Translations under genes and position numbers: made by a program | Notes under the pieces: model-generated | The model's input: only the letters and a program-made list of their open reading frames with translations | Databases searched by the model: none | What the model was told of the DNA's origin: nothing | DNA from: Thaumarchaeota archaeon casp-thauma3 | GTDB taxonomy: Archaea > Thermoproteota > Nitrososphaeria > Nitrososphaerales > Nitrosopumilaceae | DNA: 41,360 nucleotides | Direction: 5' to 3' | Assembly: GCA_001510275.1 (NCBI GenBank) | Contig: LFEY01000002.1 | Coordinates: 1-41,360, forward strand | Shown here: positions 1 to 7,723 of the stretch, piece by piece | How positions within the stretch are numbered: position 1 is the first letter of the stretch | How the letters are laid out: each line of letters begins with the position of its first letter

Positions 1-4
1 GGTT

Positions 5-70
5 ATGAGTAAAACTTCAAACAAATCCAAAACAAAGAAGAAAAAACAATCAATAAAAGATAATTCTTAG
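5..70 (+). CDS. Lysine-rich 21-residue peptide or tail of an upstream gene
   Basis: An ATG at 5 opens a 21-residue frame that is very rich in Lys, Ser and Asn and ends at a TAG at 68-70. Four bases precede the ATG and contain no stop in that frame, so this may be the basic C-terminal tail of a longer protein cut by the window edge. Lys-rich tails of this kind are common on small archaeal nucleic-acid-binding proteins, but nothing here allows a family call. Confidence 0.3.
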   Translation: MSKTSNKSKTKKKKQSIKDNS

Positions 71-152
71 ATTCTAAACTCCAACACGCCTAAGTTCAAA
101 ATTAGTTAACATTTTGTATCATTTAATTAAGATTAGTTTCTATCTAATTCAA

Positions 153-329
153 ATGGCTGATGAGAAAAATGAGATCGAAAAACTTATTGATAATATGATT
201 ACTAGTGGAGATGAGTTAGTTAATAATCTAAAAACTATTTTGCCCAGCACTCTGTCTGAATCTATGGTAATGTTTCATGAATCAAATGTTACAAATCTAA
301 AGAAAATTAAAGAATTTCTCAACAAATAG
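153..329 (+). CDS. Small helical hypothetical protein (58 aa)
   Basis: The frame is open further upstream, but the ATG at 153 (protein starts MADEKNEIEKL) is preferred because a TTTAATTAA box sits at about 122-130, roughly 25-30 nt upstream, as expected for a leaderless archaeal transcript. The product is acidic, predicted mostly alpha-helical, with no cysteines, signal peptide or membrane segment. It resembles no family I can name. It may be a small lineage-specific protein. The next gene runs in the same direction after about 65 nt. Confidence 0.6.
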   Translation: MADEKNEIEKLIDNMITSGDELVNNLKTILPSTLSESMVMFHESNVTNLKKIKEFLNK

Positions 330-395
330 AGTCAAAGTATTGATACCTATGATTGATACTATATCTTTTTTAATCATTGTTTGAATTTTTTTATT

Positions 396-776
396 GTGAT
401 TAGATCTAGGGTTGTCTCCATTATTGTGAAAAAAAAGACTGGAGATGCATTTGATGCAATTTTACAAATTCCCTCAAAGATGATGCCTGATGCAAAAATG
501 AATGATAATGGGTGGTGGTCTTTTACTGGTCCTCATGGTAAGGCTCAACTCAAATTCAATGAAAACAAGTCTCTTGGAATCTTAGATCATCAGTATGTTG
601 ATGATGAATCTTCTTGGAATGTTCCAATGCGAGTTGTCTCTAATGGTGATTTTTCTGAAGTTGTGATTACTTTGAACAAGCCTGATGAAATAACTGATGA
701 GCAGTTTGATCAAAGAGTATCAGAAATTAGTGAGATGGCAGTTACAATGAAAAATATCATTGAATCTGATGCCTAA
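396..776 (+). CDS. SRPBCC-superfamily (START/Bet v1-like) small protein
   Basis: The product has the short SRPBCC layout: a first strand (RVVSIIVKKKT), a helix starting GDAFDAIL, a Trp-Trp segment (NGWWSFTGPHG), a strand pair with DHQYVDDESSWNVPMRVV, and a long C-terminal helix from about TDEQFDQRV. Such folds bind hydrophobic ligands; the ligand is unknown here. The frame opens at a TTG at 381, but a GTG at 396 lies about 26 nt after a TTTTTTAAT box and keeps the first strand intact, so 396 is my choice. A second SRPBCC protein is encoded about 1 kb away on the other strand (1322-1783). Confidence 0.7.
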   Translation: MIRSRVVSIIVKKKTGDAFDAILQIPSKMMPDAKMNDNGWWSFTGPHGKAQLKFNENKSLGILDHQYVDDESSWNVPMRVVSNGDFSEVVITLNKPDEITDEQFDQRVSEISEMAVTMKNIIESDA

Positions 777-837
777 AACAAGTACAAATCATTCCTCAAG
801 CTTAAATGCAAATTTGTTAATAGTAAACTGTTAAAAA

Positions 838-924
838 ATGCCATATGAAGAAGTATGTTTTCAAAGATTGGAAGAAGACAATCCTGAAGATTATCAGAAA
901 CTAAAATCTAAAAAATCATCATAA
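838..924 (+). CDS. Micro-ORF, acidic 28-residue peptide
   Basis: ATG at 838, TAA at 922-924, 28 codons. The peptide starts MPYEEVCFQRLEED and ends in a Lys/Ser-rich tail. It has a single Cys. The amino-acid pattern (Glu/Asp-rich middle, basic end) is protein-like and it fills the gap between 776 and the convergent gene ending at 935. A TTAAT-type AT-rich stretch lies at about 813-822, roughly 20 nt upstream. Function is unknown, and it could be chance. Confidence 0.4.
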   Translation: MPYEEVCFQRLEEDNPEDYQKLKSKKSS

Positions 925-934
925 TCTTGTTTCT

Positions 935-1270
935 CTAATCCTTATCTGAATCCTCATTTTCCCTTCTACCGGGACCAACCATGTCTTCTGGTTTTACTTT
1001 ATTGTCCCAATCTCCTCTCACTCCTTTTACTAAGGCTATTATTCCTGCTCCAATAAACCCAATAATTAGTGCAAAGAATAATGCCTGTTCAAATATCTTT
1101 GTTGAACAGTTGATTTCAACTGGTGCATTTTCATCAGAATAGTCATAACAAGTTCCAAACTCATTTGATTCTATAGTTGCTACTTGATAATTATCTCCAA
1201 ATCCTGCAAGAATGATAAATCCTACAAAAATTAATGCAATACCAATTATGATAAATCTCATATCACTCAT
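935..1270 (-). CDS. Two-TM small membrane protein
   Basis: 111 residues. One hydrophobic segment lies near the N terminus (MRFIIIGIALIFVGFIILAG, residues about 4-23) and another in the middle (ALFFALIIGFIGAGIIALV, about 63-81). Between them is a segment with two cysteines (FGTCYDYSD and EINCST) that probably faces outside and could form a disulfide. The C-terminal 30 residues are charged (Lys/Asp/Glu). No family recognised. The next gene upstream on the same strand is the SRPBCC protein, about 50 nt away. Confidence 0.65.
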   Translation of the reverse strand: MSDMRFIIIGIALIFVGFIILAGFGDNYQVATIESNEFGTCYDYSDENAPVEINCSTKIFEQALFFALIIGFIGAGIIALVKGVRGDWDNKVKPEDMVGPGRRENEDSDKD

Positions 1271-1321
1271 ATTTTTTTCCTTAATTAATCGTATTTACAT
1301 TTTGACCTGAAAATCTTTTTA

Positions 1322-1783
1322 TTATTTTTCAAGTAATACTTTGAGATTTTCAAGCCCTGCCTCATAAAATGCACCCATAAATACAAGAAATTCTAAGAAC
1401 TGGTTTTCAGACATTTTTTTACTATTAAGATAAGATTGCCATGTTAGTTGAACAACCTTCTTTGATTTTGCCTTTATTGAAATTGTTGCAACATACGCCC
1501 TTAGTGGCAAACCATCAGTTGCAATATATGTAAAGTACTCTCCATTTTTCCAAGCAACAATATGCTCTTCAATTTCATTTCCGTCTGCAAATGTAATTAA
1601 TCTGATTGCCCCTACATCTCTTTTCTTTTTAGAAAGGTAAACTGTCTTTTTTACGTCAACTAACCACGTTGGTAATCCTACAATGTTGCTAATTTTTCTC
1701 CACACTTTATCTTTTGATGCTTTAATTACAATTGTCTTTTTCACCAAACCTGTATGGAATGATTTTTTAGCAGTTTTTCTCAT
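1322..1783 (-). CDS. SRPBCC / polyketide cyclase-dehydrase-like protein
   Basis: 153 residues. After a basic N terminus the order is a strand (KKTIVIKASKDKVWRKISN), a helix, GLPTWLVDVKKTVYLS, then strands (IRLITFADGNEIEEHIVAWK, FTYIATDGLP) and a long C-terminal helix (NQFLEFLVFMGAFYEAGLENL). This is the usual order for polyketide cyclase/dehydrase-type SRPBCC proteins, which form a hydrophobic ligand pocket. Archaeal ones are of unknown substrate. The Lys-rich N terminus (residues 2-16) is an extension before the fold. Probably its own transcription unit, divergent from 1861. Confidence 0.75.
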   Translation of the reverse strand: MRKTAKKSFHTGLVKKTIVIKASKDKVWRKISNIVGLPTWLVDVKKTVYLSKKKRDVGAIRLITFADGNEIEEHIVAWKNGEYFTYIATDGLPLRAYVATISIKAKSKKVVQLTWQSYLNSKKMSENQFLEFLVFMGAFYEAGLENLKVLLEK

Positions 1784-1860
1784 ACCCTAACCTGAAATCT
1801 AATGAATTTTAAATTTTAGTTGTACAACCATTTTTAATCCCCATAAAATAATAATATCAA

Positions 1861-3141
1861 ATGGTATTTGGATGGAGCAAAAAGCAACCAGAGGAACACG
1901 CAATGAATGAAATCACTGGGGAAAAAAAGATTCAACTATCTGATGTTCATAAAATTGTGATTGATCTTAGCCAATTACGGAAATCTCAAACCACCTCTGA
2001 GATTAAACACCTAAGAAACAACACTGAACCTCTGATAGGTGATCTAATGAAAATAGGAAGTGTACTTGAAAAAGACAATCTCAAAGTTGATGATATTGAC
2101 AAACATCTTGCAATTATTGTGGTTAGAGGCAAAAAGCAGGTAATTTCTGTTATCAAAAAAGATGTTGTACATTTACCTGAAATTTCATCCATTGATGATG
2201 CAAAAAAACTTGACTATTCACTAAACCAAATTCTTAAAAAAGTTGGTGATGTTTTGGGAAGACAAACTAGAGTGATCCACATTTTTGCCAAAAAATATGC
2301 AACTCAGTTAAAAGAAAATCTTGAAGTAATGAACAAAAACCAGTTAGATATTCATAAACTATTAAAAAATTATGATTCTGCAAAAATAACTTCTGATGAA
2401 ATAATTGATTCTCTAAATCAAATCAAAACTCTGGGAGAAGCACGACAAGAAAAAAATCAAAAAATTGATGATACAAATCAAAATGCACAATCCCTTGTTG
2501 AAAAAATTATTTCTCTACAGAACTCTATTGAAGAGATAAAGTCTTCAGATAATTATAAAAAATATCTTGAGTTAAAAAATAAATTAGATACATTTAGCGC
2601 TCAAAAATCAAATATAAAAAATGAGATTGATATACAATTTACAAAGATTTCTCGTCTTTTGAGTAGATATGAATATGGGTCTTCTTTGGATAAAGAACAA
2701 AAAAATATTTTGAGCACACTAGTTGAAAATCCATTTGACGTACTTGTTCCTCAAAATAAGGACACTATTATTGTAATTTTGGAAAATGTTAGAAAAGGAA
2801 TTTCTTCTGGCTCTATTTCTGTAAAGGATATTGACAAGTCTTTGTTTTATCTTACAGAAACTGAGGAGTCACTTAAAGGATTTGTAAAACAGATTTCAGA
2901 ATATTCACAAAAATATAAAAAGATGAAAAATGATCTAAATTCTCTTAATTCCGATGAACTCGTATCTTTGGAACATGAACTAGCCAAAAATACCTCATTT
3001 AAGGAAGATTCACAACTCAAATCTGAAACTTTTCAAGGTGAGATAGATGAAATTGATTTAAAGATTCCACAACTTGTATCTGAAATTGAAGATAAATTAA
3101 GACAATTCTCAAATACAAAATATACCATACTGTCATCTTAA
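1861..3141 (+). CDS. Long coiled-coil protein (426 aa) upstream of a JAMM protease
   Basis: 426 residues, no signal peptide and no membrane segment, so cytoplasmic. About residues 130-280 and 320-426 are Lys/Glu-rich heptad-like helices (for example LKENLEVMNKNQLDIHKLL); the stretch at about 75-115 looks like a small folded part. No ATPase motif is present, so it is not an SMC/Rad50 head protein. Promoter: TTTTTAAT at about 1828-1835, 26-30 nt before the ATG. The JAMM protease gene starts 31 nt downstream in the same direction, suggesting co-transcription. No family name is supported. Confidence 0.7.
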   Translation: MVFGWSKKQPEEHAMNEITGEKKIQLSDVHKIVIDLSQLRKSQTTSEIKHLRNNTEPLIGDLMKIGSVLEKDNLKVDDIDKHLAIIVVRGKKQVISVIKKDVVHLPEISSIDDAKKLDYSLNQILKKVGDVLGRQTRVIHIFAKKYATQLKENLEVMNKNQLDIHKLLKNYDSAKITSDEIIDSLNQIKTLGEARQEKNQKIDDTNQNAQSLVEKIISLQNSIEEIKSSDNYKKYLELKNKLDTFSAQKSNIKNEIDIQFTKISRLLSRYEYGSSLDKEQKNILSTLVENPFDVLVPQNKDTIIVILENVRKGISSGSISVKDIDKSLFYLTETEESLKGFVKQISEYSQKYKKMKNDLNSLNSDELVSLEHELAKNTSFKEDSQLKSETFQGEIDEIDLKIPQLVSEIEDKLRQFSNTKYTILSS

Positions 3142-3172
3142 AATTAAATTAGTTCGGAGCTGAAGAATTTTT

Positions 3173-3580
3173 ATGATTTTTAAGAAAAAAAAGTTTGAGC
3201 GCAAGGTATTGCTACAAAAAGAAGTACTCGATAGCATTCTATCTTATTGCCAAATGAAACATCCAAACGAAGGAATCTTGATACTAAAAGGGAAATCCAA
3301 AGATGGAGAAATCAAAATAGATGGGCTTGTAATTCCTCCTTTCAGTGAGAGTGGCCCAACATTTGCTGGATTTCCTCATTCATTTTTACCATTTGATATG
3401 AGTTATATTGGAATTGTTCATTCTCATCCAAGTGGTTCTGCAGAACCATCTGTCACTGATTTGCATAACTTTTTTGGATTAGTATCACTAATTGTAAAAT
3501 CTCCATATCATGATGATTCTATTTTTGCATGGGATAGTAGTGGGAATTCCATCCCACTCTCAATCATATCAAATTTGTAA
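3173..3580 (+). CDS. JAMM/MPN+ metalloprotease
   Basis: 135 residues, a single MPN domain. The full JAMM zinc site is present: catalytic Glu33 in HPNEGILIL, then His83-x-His85 and Ser93-x-x-Asp96 in HSHPSGSAEPSVTD. Archaeal proteins of this family cut isopeptide bonds of ubiquitin-like modifiers (SAMP/Urm1 type) or process their precursors; this activity is inferred from the intact site. It follows the coiled-coil gene by 31 nt. The first ten residues are strongly basic (KKKKFERK). The substrate is unknown, and no ubiquitin-like gene is in the window. Confidence 0.85.
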   Translation: MIFKKKKFERKVLLQKEVLDSILSYCQMKHPNEGILILKGKSKDGEIKIDGLVIPPFSESGPTFAGFPHSFLPFDMSYIGIVHSHPSGSAEPSVTDLHNFFGLVSLIVKSPYHDDSIFAWDSSGNSIPLSIISNL

Positions 3581-3649
3581 AATATCTGATGAAAAATCTA
3601 AAAAAACTGACAAAACTTTATAACCTTTTTTTAAGATACTTTTAATGAA

Positions 3650-3973
3650 TTGTTTAATTATAAAACTTATTTGATTTTCTTATTTGCATCACTTGCTATC
3701 AGTATTGGATTGCAAATGGTTCTTCCATTTCCATATGGGTTAGTAGCTGCATTGGCGATTTTTATTGCATTTCCTTTATTCCTAAGAAGACGATACATGA
3801 ATAATATGCGTGGTTATGGTGGAGATTCTGAAACAAGAGGTGGTGGATTTTTTGGAATGGGGTCTCAAGAGGGTTCTACTAAAGTAAAATATGTTTGCCT
3901 TGTTTGTAGCAACAAACACAATGGTGGTGATTGTCCACGTTGCGGATCAAAGATGCAACGAGCTGATTTTTAA
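3650..3973 (+). CDS. Membrane-anchored zinc-ribbon protein
   Basis: 107 residues. Two adjacent hydrophobic stretches at about residues 7-26 and 29-45, then an Arg/Gly-rich linker (RRRYMNNMRGYGG), then a C-terminal zinc ribbon with CLVCSNK and CPRCGSK (two CxxC pairs). The start is the TTG at 3650: a CTTTATAA box at about 3616-3623 is 26-30 nt upstream, and the nearby ATG at 3645 is in a frame that stops quickly. The zinc ribbon should face the cytoplasm. Role unknown. Confidence 0.7.
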   Translation: MFNYKTYLIFLFASLAISIGLQMVLPFPYGLVAALAIFIAFPLFLRRRYMNNMRGYGGDSETRGGGFFGMGSQEGSTKVKYVCLVCSNKHNGGDCPRCGSKMQRADF

Positions 3974-3985
3974 TCGGAAAGAAAG

Positions 3986-4303
3986 TTGACATTAGAAGAA
4001 TTAAGAAAAAAAGTCCTATACCAAAACTCCATTGAGATATGGATTGGAGCAAGTAAAGAAAAAAATATAGACTGGTTTGATACTGAAAATTACAAAAAAT
4101 TCATTGCTTTTCTTCTAAAAAATAATCTAAACATGAAACAAATGCCCATTTGCTTTGATGAATCAGACAAAGCATCTGAAGGTGGTCACAGCAAAAAAGT
4201 ATTTGCTAACAAATTGGCAGCATTCAAGGATGAAAATTCATCATGTTATTCAATTAAATTGAATGATGGTAATATTGAATTAATTCGAAAATTTGATCTC
4301 TAA
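3986..4303 (+). CDS. Small hypothetical protein (105 aa)
   Basis: Starts at a TTG 12 nt after the stop of the membrane zinc-ribbon gene, with a GGAAAG stretch just upstream, so it is probably translated from the same transcript. The product is soluble, mixed alpha/beta, with two separated cysteines (MPICFDES and NSSCYSI) and no clear metal motif. It ends five bases before the stop of the convergent ABC permease gene. No family recognised. Confidence 0.6.
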   Translation: MTLEELRKKVLYQNSIEIWIGASKEKNIDWFDTENYKKFIAFLLKNNLNMKQMPICFDESDKASEGGHSKKVFANKLAAFKDENSSCYSIKLNDGNIELIRKFDL

Positions 4304-4308
4304 TTTTC

Positions 4309-5676
4309 TTATCGTTTTAACTTTGGATTAACTATTGCATCAAGTGCACTTCCAATAAAGACAAATGCAAGACCCGTTATTGCAATCATTACTCCTGGTG
4401 GCATTATCCACCACCATAATCCTCTTGCTGCTGCTCCAAACGTATTTGCATCATGTAGGATCTGACCCCATGTTGGGAATGATGGATCTCCTAATCCGAG
4501 AAAACTAAGACCAGCTTCAGTAGTTATTGCAGCTGGAACTGATATTGCAATGCTTGCAAATGCATATGGTAATAATTGTGGTAATATGTGCTTGAAGATT
4601 ATCTTGGAATCTTTCTGACCCATCATCTTTGCAGCATCCACGTACCCTCGAGTCTTGATTTGTAGTGACATACTTCTTGCTACTTTTGCAATCCCTACCC
4701 AACCAAAAATCATCAAAAACCCAACCATCAAAAATATGCTATTGCTAATTGTTACTGAAAGTATGATGAGAAATGGGAGTGCTGGTAATGCATAGATCAC
4801 ATCATTGAATCTCATCATTGTTTCATCTGTTTTTTTGCCCTTGAATCCTGCGTATACTCCATAAATTAATCCCATAATCACTGATGCAATTGCAACAACT
4901 AGACCGATAAATAACGCAAGTGGGGTTCCCCATAACAAACCGATTGCTAAATCACGCCTTAACTCATCAGTTCCCATTACTCCAAAAGCTTTACCTCCAA
5001 TGATTAGTTTTGATTCAGAAATCTGAGATTCTGAACTCACTGAATACAAATCTATTAAAAAAATATAATTTCCTTTTAGTGGTTCATTTGTTTGTATTTT
5101 TGAAAAAACAATGTCTTCAGCTGATGATCTGTTAAAAGTAAATGCAAATAATTCTGATTGTAATGACAAGTTTTTCTTTATTACTTCATCTGTTGAAAAA
5201 ATCCTTTCACTGTGAATAGTTTTTGAATTTGAAAATGGGAGTGATGTTGATAATAATTCAAGTTTAATCCCATCAGGTCTAATCACTGTCATTTGCAGTA
5301 AAGGAGAACCCGTATATTCTGATGTGAACTCGTAGATGAAATCATTTGGAAAGTCATCATAATCAAAATTCAGTCCAAATTGATATGATGTAAGTGAAAC
5401 TTCTCCTTGTGAATATGTTTGAATGTTTGGAGTCTCTAAAATTTTATGCTCTGGAATTTTTTCTGTCATAAAGAGATTCACCCAAATTGGAATTGCAACT
5501 TTTGGATATAAAATCCAACTACTTGGGTTGTTCCATTCTTGAAAAGTCTCAACTGGGATTGCAACTATTGCAATAATTGATGTTGCAACAAGTATTGCAA
5601 GAATTGCAATTCCTGTAATCCCAATCTTACTTTTAAGAAACTCTTGCTTTATTTCTTGAGGGGATAAACTACTCAT
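4309..5676 (-). CDS. DppC-type ABC transporter permease with a large extracytoplasmic insert
   Basis: 455 residues; the C-terminal about 210 residues are a standard peptide/nickel-type permease of the DppC/OppC class, with TM helices from about 245 onward and the EAA loop (YVDAAKMMGQKDSKIIFKHI) that contacts the ATPase. After TM1 (about 17-37) there is an insert of about 200 residues before the next TM; typical DppC is near 300 residues, so this family member carries an additional outside domain. It overlaps the upstream permease gene by 4 nt (ATGA), showing translational coupling. No ATPase or solute-binding gene is within the window. Confidence 0.9.
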   Translation of the reverse strand: MSSLSPQEIKQEFLKSKIGITGIAILAILVATSIIAIVAIPVETFQEWNNPSSWILYPKVAIPIWVNLFMTEKIPEHKILETPNIQTYSQGEVSLTSYQFGLNFDYDDFPNDFIYEFTSEYTGSPLLQMTVIRPDGIKLELLSTSLPFSNSKTIHSERIFSTDEVIKKNLSLQSELFAFTFNRSSAEDIVFSKIQTNEPLKGNYIFLIDLYSVSSESQISESKLIIGGKAFGVMGTDELRRDLAIGLLWGTPLALFIGLVVAIASVIMGLIYGVYAGFKGKKTDETMMRFNDVIYALPALPFLIILSVTISNSIFLMVGFLMIFGWVGIAKVARSMSLQIKTRGYVDAAKMMGQKDSKIIFKHILPQLLPYAFASIAISVPAAITTEAGLSFLGLGDPSFPTWGQILHDANTFGAAARGLWWWIMPPGVMIAITGLAFVFIGSALDAIVNPKLKR

Positions 5677-6737
5677 TGACCTGTCCTCACTCTTGGATCA
5701 AAGTAACCATAAAGCAAGTCTGCAATGAATATGCTAACAAGGAAAAATACTGTAAGGATGTAGGTGGCACCAATTATCACTGGAAGGTCCATAACTGTAA
5801 TTGCCTCAAAGTATAGTCTTCCCATTCCTGGCCAATCAAATACTGCTTCTGTGATAATTGCACCGCCAAGTGATCCTGATAAACTAAGTGCCAAAATTGT
5901 TACAATTGGTGGGGCTGCATTTTTTAGAGCATGAGTGTAGATTATTTTGTTTTGCTTGATTCCAATTGTCTTTTTTGCCATGATGAAATCTTCTTGCATT
6001 ATTCCAACCATGAAATTTCTTACCAAGTAAGCCCATGAACCAAAACCAATCATTACAATTGTAATTAATGGTAATGTCATATGATACAATAATGCACCAA
6101 TGTATCCAGGATCTGATGATGGAATATCTGGAGTTGCTCTTGCTGGAAATATCTGATATGTAAATGAAAATAGGAATATCATTAACATTCCTATCCACCA
6201 TACAGGAAAACTAGAACTAATTATTGCAAAACTTGATGTAATTCTATCAATAATAGAGCCAACCTTACTGCTAGATAATGCTCCTAGAAATATTCCTATA
6301 ATTGAGATAATTATTGTAGCTGTTGTGAAAAGTAGAATTGTTCTTGGAAGTTTTTCAAAGATGATGTCTTTTACATCCGAAGAACCAGAATCACTAATGA
6401 GAAATGTTGCATGGCCAAAATCAAGAAACAATATTTTGTACATCGTAAGTCCTATTCTTTGAGGCGAATACCACGGCTCATCTAACCCCAAAACTTTAAT
6501 TCTTTGGTCTGTCTGACTTTGAATAAATCCTTCAAACTCTTCAACTGATGAAAAACTTTCAGATATTGTGGGATCTTCTGTTATCTCAGATCTTACTTGA
6601 AAGACAACTCCTTGTTTTAATATGGTATCCATGTTAGAGCCCACAAGTGATATTGTGATTAATAGCGTAATCATCAAAACACCAAACATTGTTACCATTC
6701 TTGTGGCAACATATCTTTTCATACCCAATAATCTCAA
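5673..6737 (-). CDS. DppB-type ABC transporter permease
   Basis: 354 residues. TM1 at about 12-30, then an outside stretch including DQRIKVLGLDEPWY, then five further TM segments. The EAA loop is EDFIMAKKTIGIKQNKIIYT followed by HALKNAAPPI, matching the DppB/OppB pattern in which this loop docks on the ATP-binding subunit. It is the first gene of a two-gene unit with the DppC-type gene. The partner ATPases must be encoded elsewhere. Substrate (peptide, nickel or other small solute) cannot be told from permeases alone. Confidence 0.9.
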   Translation of the reverse strand: MRLLGMKRYVATRMVTMFGVLMITLLITISLVGSNMDTILKQGVVFQVRSEITEDPTISESFSSVEEFEGFIQSQTDQRIKVLGLDEPWYSPQRIGLTMYKILFLDFGHATFLISDSGSSDVKDIIFEKLPRTILLFTTATIIISIIGIFLGALSSSKVGSIIDRITSSFAIISSSFPVWWIGMLMIFLFSFTYQIFPARATPDIPSSDPGYIGALLYHMTLPLITIVMIGFGSWAYLVRNFMVGIMQEDFIMAKKTIGIKQNKIIYTHALKNAAPPIVTILALSLSGSLGGAIITEAVFDWPGMGRLYFEAITVMDLPVIIGATYILTVFFLVSIFIADLLYGYFDPRVRTGQ

Positions 6738-6863
6738 ATGATAAAATTAGTTTATAACATTATTACTAATCTGCCATATTAGTAATTGAAACTAGTATTT
6801 TACTTAAAGTGGGCTGAAAAATGAAAATTAAAGAATAAAAAATGATAATACATTTGACTTGTT

Positions 6864-7106
6864 ATGAGTGCAAACACTCTCCGAAAAGCAAAGAAGCTTG
6901 TTGAAAGCGGTGGTGTAGTAATGATAGAAGATGACTTGTTTCAGATAAAATCCTCATCTGATCCTGGAAAATCTTACTTTGTAACCTCTGATACCTGTGA
7001 ATGTCCTGGATTCAAAAACTTTTACAAATTCCATCATGGAAAGGGGCTAAAAGCAAATTGCTCTCATTTAGAAGCAATCAGAATTTTCAAGAAAGAACAA
7101 TCTTAA
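6864..7106 (+). CDS. SWIM zinc-finger small protein
   Basis: 80 residues with a C-terminal SWIM signature: Cys-x-Cys (DTCECPGF) and, after a His/Lys-rich loop, Cys-x-His (ANCSHLEAI). SWIM fingers bind DNA or protein partners and are found in archaea as short stand-alone proteins, some linked to recombinase paralogues. The N terminus is basic (TLRKAKKLVESGG). The ATG at 6864 fits. The gene ends 1 nt before the stop of the convergent ArsC-like gene. Confidence 0.8.
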   Translation: MSANTLRKAKKLVESGGVVMIEDDLFQIKSSSDPGKSYFVTSDTCECPGFKNFYKFHHGKGLKANCSHLEAIRIFKKEQS

Positions 7107-7107
7107 A

Positions 7108-7443
7108 TTATTTTAGATTCTTTGCATCAATTTTTCCAATAAACGCCTTGTTTTTTGTAATCACAATTGGACGCAAGATTAATCCTGGATATTTTACCAT
7201 TAATTTGATTAGTTGTGCATCTGTCTTTTTGTTATTATCCAAGTTCAATTCTTTGTACACCTTGTCTCTTTTTCTGAGAATCTCTACTGGTTTTTTTCCT
7301 GTCATTTTGATGATTTTTTTTAATTCTGTCTCTGAAAATGGGTCTTTGAAAAAATCTCTTTTCTCAATATCTGCATTCATTCTCTCAATCTCTGTAATTG
7401 CTTTTTTACACGTAATGCATGTTGATTTGTGATATATCATCAA
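7108..7443 (-). CDS. ArsC/Spx-family thioredoxin-fold protein
   Basis: 111 residues, the usual length for the ArsC family. The N terminus has the thioredoxin-like active site strand with CITC (MIYHKSTCITCKKA), followed by the ArsC-type helix set and the LILRPIVI strand near the C terminus, where the conserved Arg of the family lies. ArsC members reduce arsenate with glutaredoxin; Spx members bind RNA polymerase in Firmicutes. Which activity, if either, holds in this archaeon cannot be told. Arsenate reduction is not established, because no arsenite pump gene is near. Confidence 0.8.
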   Translation of the reverse strand: MMIYHKSTCITCKKAITEIERMNADIEKRDFFKDPFSETELKKIIKMTGKKPVEILRKRDKVYKELNLDNNKKTDAQLIKLMVKYPGLILRPIVITKNKAFIGKIDAKNLK

Positions 7444-7506
7444 TTCACTTTTTGTGCCTAAAATGGGTTAAAAATTGTTTAGAATTAATAATTCTAGACT
7501 TAAAAA

Positions 7507-7572
7507 TTAGTCAGAACTCCCAAGTGGAATTAACAAAACAACTGATATTGCGATAATTATTACAGGTTTCAT
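7507..7572 (-). CDS. Single-TM micropeptide (21 aa)
   Basis: ATG at 7572, TAA at 7507-7509. The peptide is nearly all membrane-spanning: MKPVIIIAISVVLLIPLGSS. Its ATG overlaps the TGA of the preceding micro-ORF by four bases (ATGA), the same coupling as in the permease pair. That overlap and the clean TM character make a real gene plausible, though 21 codons is very short. Confidence 0.4.
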   Translation of the reverse strand: MKPVIIIAISVVLLIPLGSSD

Positions 7573-7676
7573 TCTTTTTTCTCTTCATCCCGTGCATTTT
7601 CTTCATCAATTTTTTTATTGTATTCATCTACTTTTTTGTTATACTCATCTATTTCATCATCATCGTCTATAACCAT
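7569..7676 (-). CDS. Acidic 35-residue coiled peptide
   Basis: ATG at 7676, TGA at 7569-7571. The peptide is highly charged with a repeated unit: DEYNKKV then DEYNKKI, then DEENARD, i.e. a seven-residue period typical of a short coiled coil. It has no hydrophobic membrane segment. It is upstream of, and overlaps, the single-TM micropeptide. The leader upstream of its ATG is closely similar to that of the zinc-ribbon gene at 8017 (see repeat entry), which supports transcription. Confidence 0.5.
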   Translation of the reverse strand: MVIDDDDEIDEYNKKVDEYNKKIDEENARDEEKKE

Positions 7677-7690
7677 GAATTCTCTACATT

Positions 7691-7714
7691 ATACTATGAA
7701 AAAAGAGTTAAGAA
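7691..7714 (-). promoter_or_regulatory. Shared leader/promoter block, copy 1
   Basis: On the plus strand 7691-7714 reads atactatgaaaaaagagtta agaa, and 8032-8055 reads the same with only a few changes (atactatggaaaaagagttt agaa). On the minus strand each block ends about 15 nt before the start codon of its gene (7676 and 8017), so it covers the TATA/initiator region. Duplicated promoter is the simplest reading. Confidence 0.5.
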
Positions 7715-7723
7715 TCTAAGATT

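Noticed and set aside
3645-3671. ATG start at 3645 for the membrane zinc-ribbon gene
   Set aside because: That frame stops after a few codons; the TTG at 3650 gives the TM and zinc-ribbon frame.
5884-6201. 105-codon open frame inside the DppB-type gene
   Set aside because: It is a shadow frame with unnatural composition (runs of Asn, Cys and Ser), within a well-supported permease gene.
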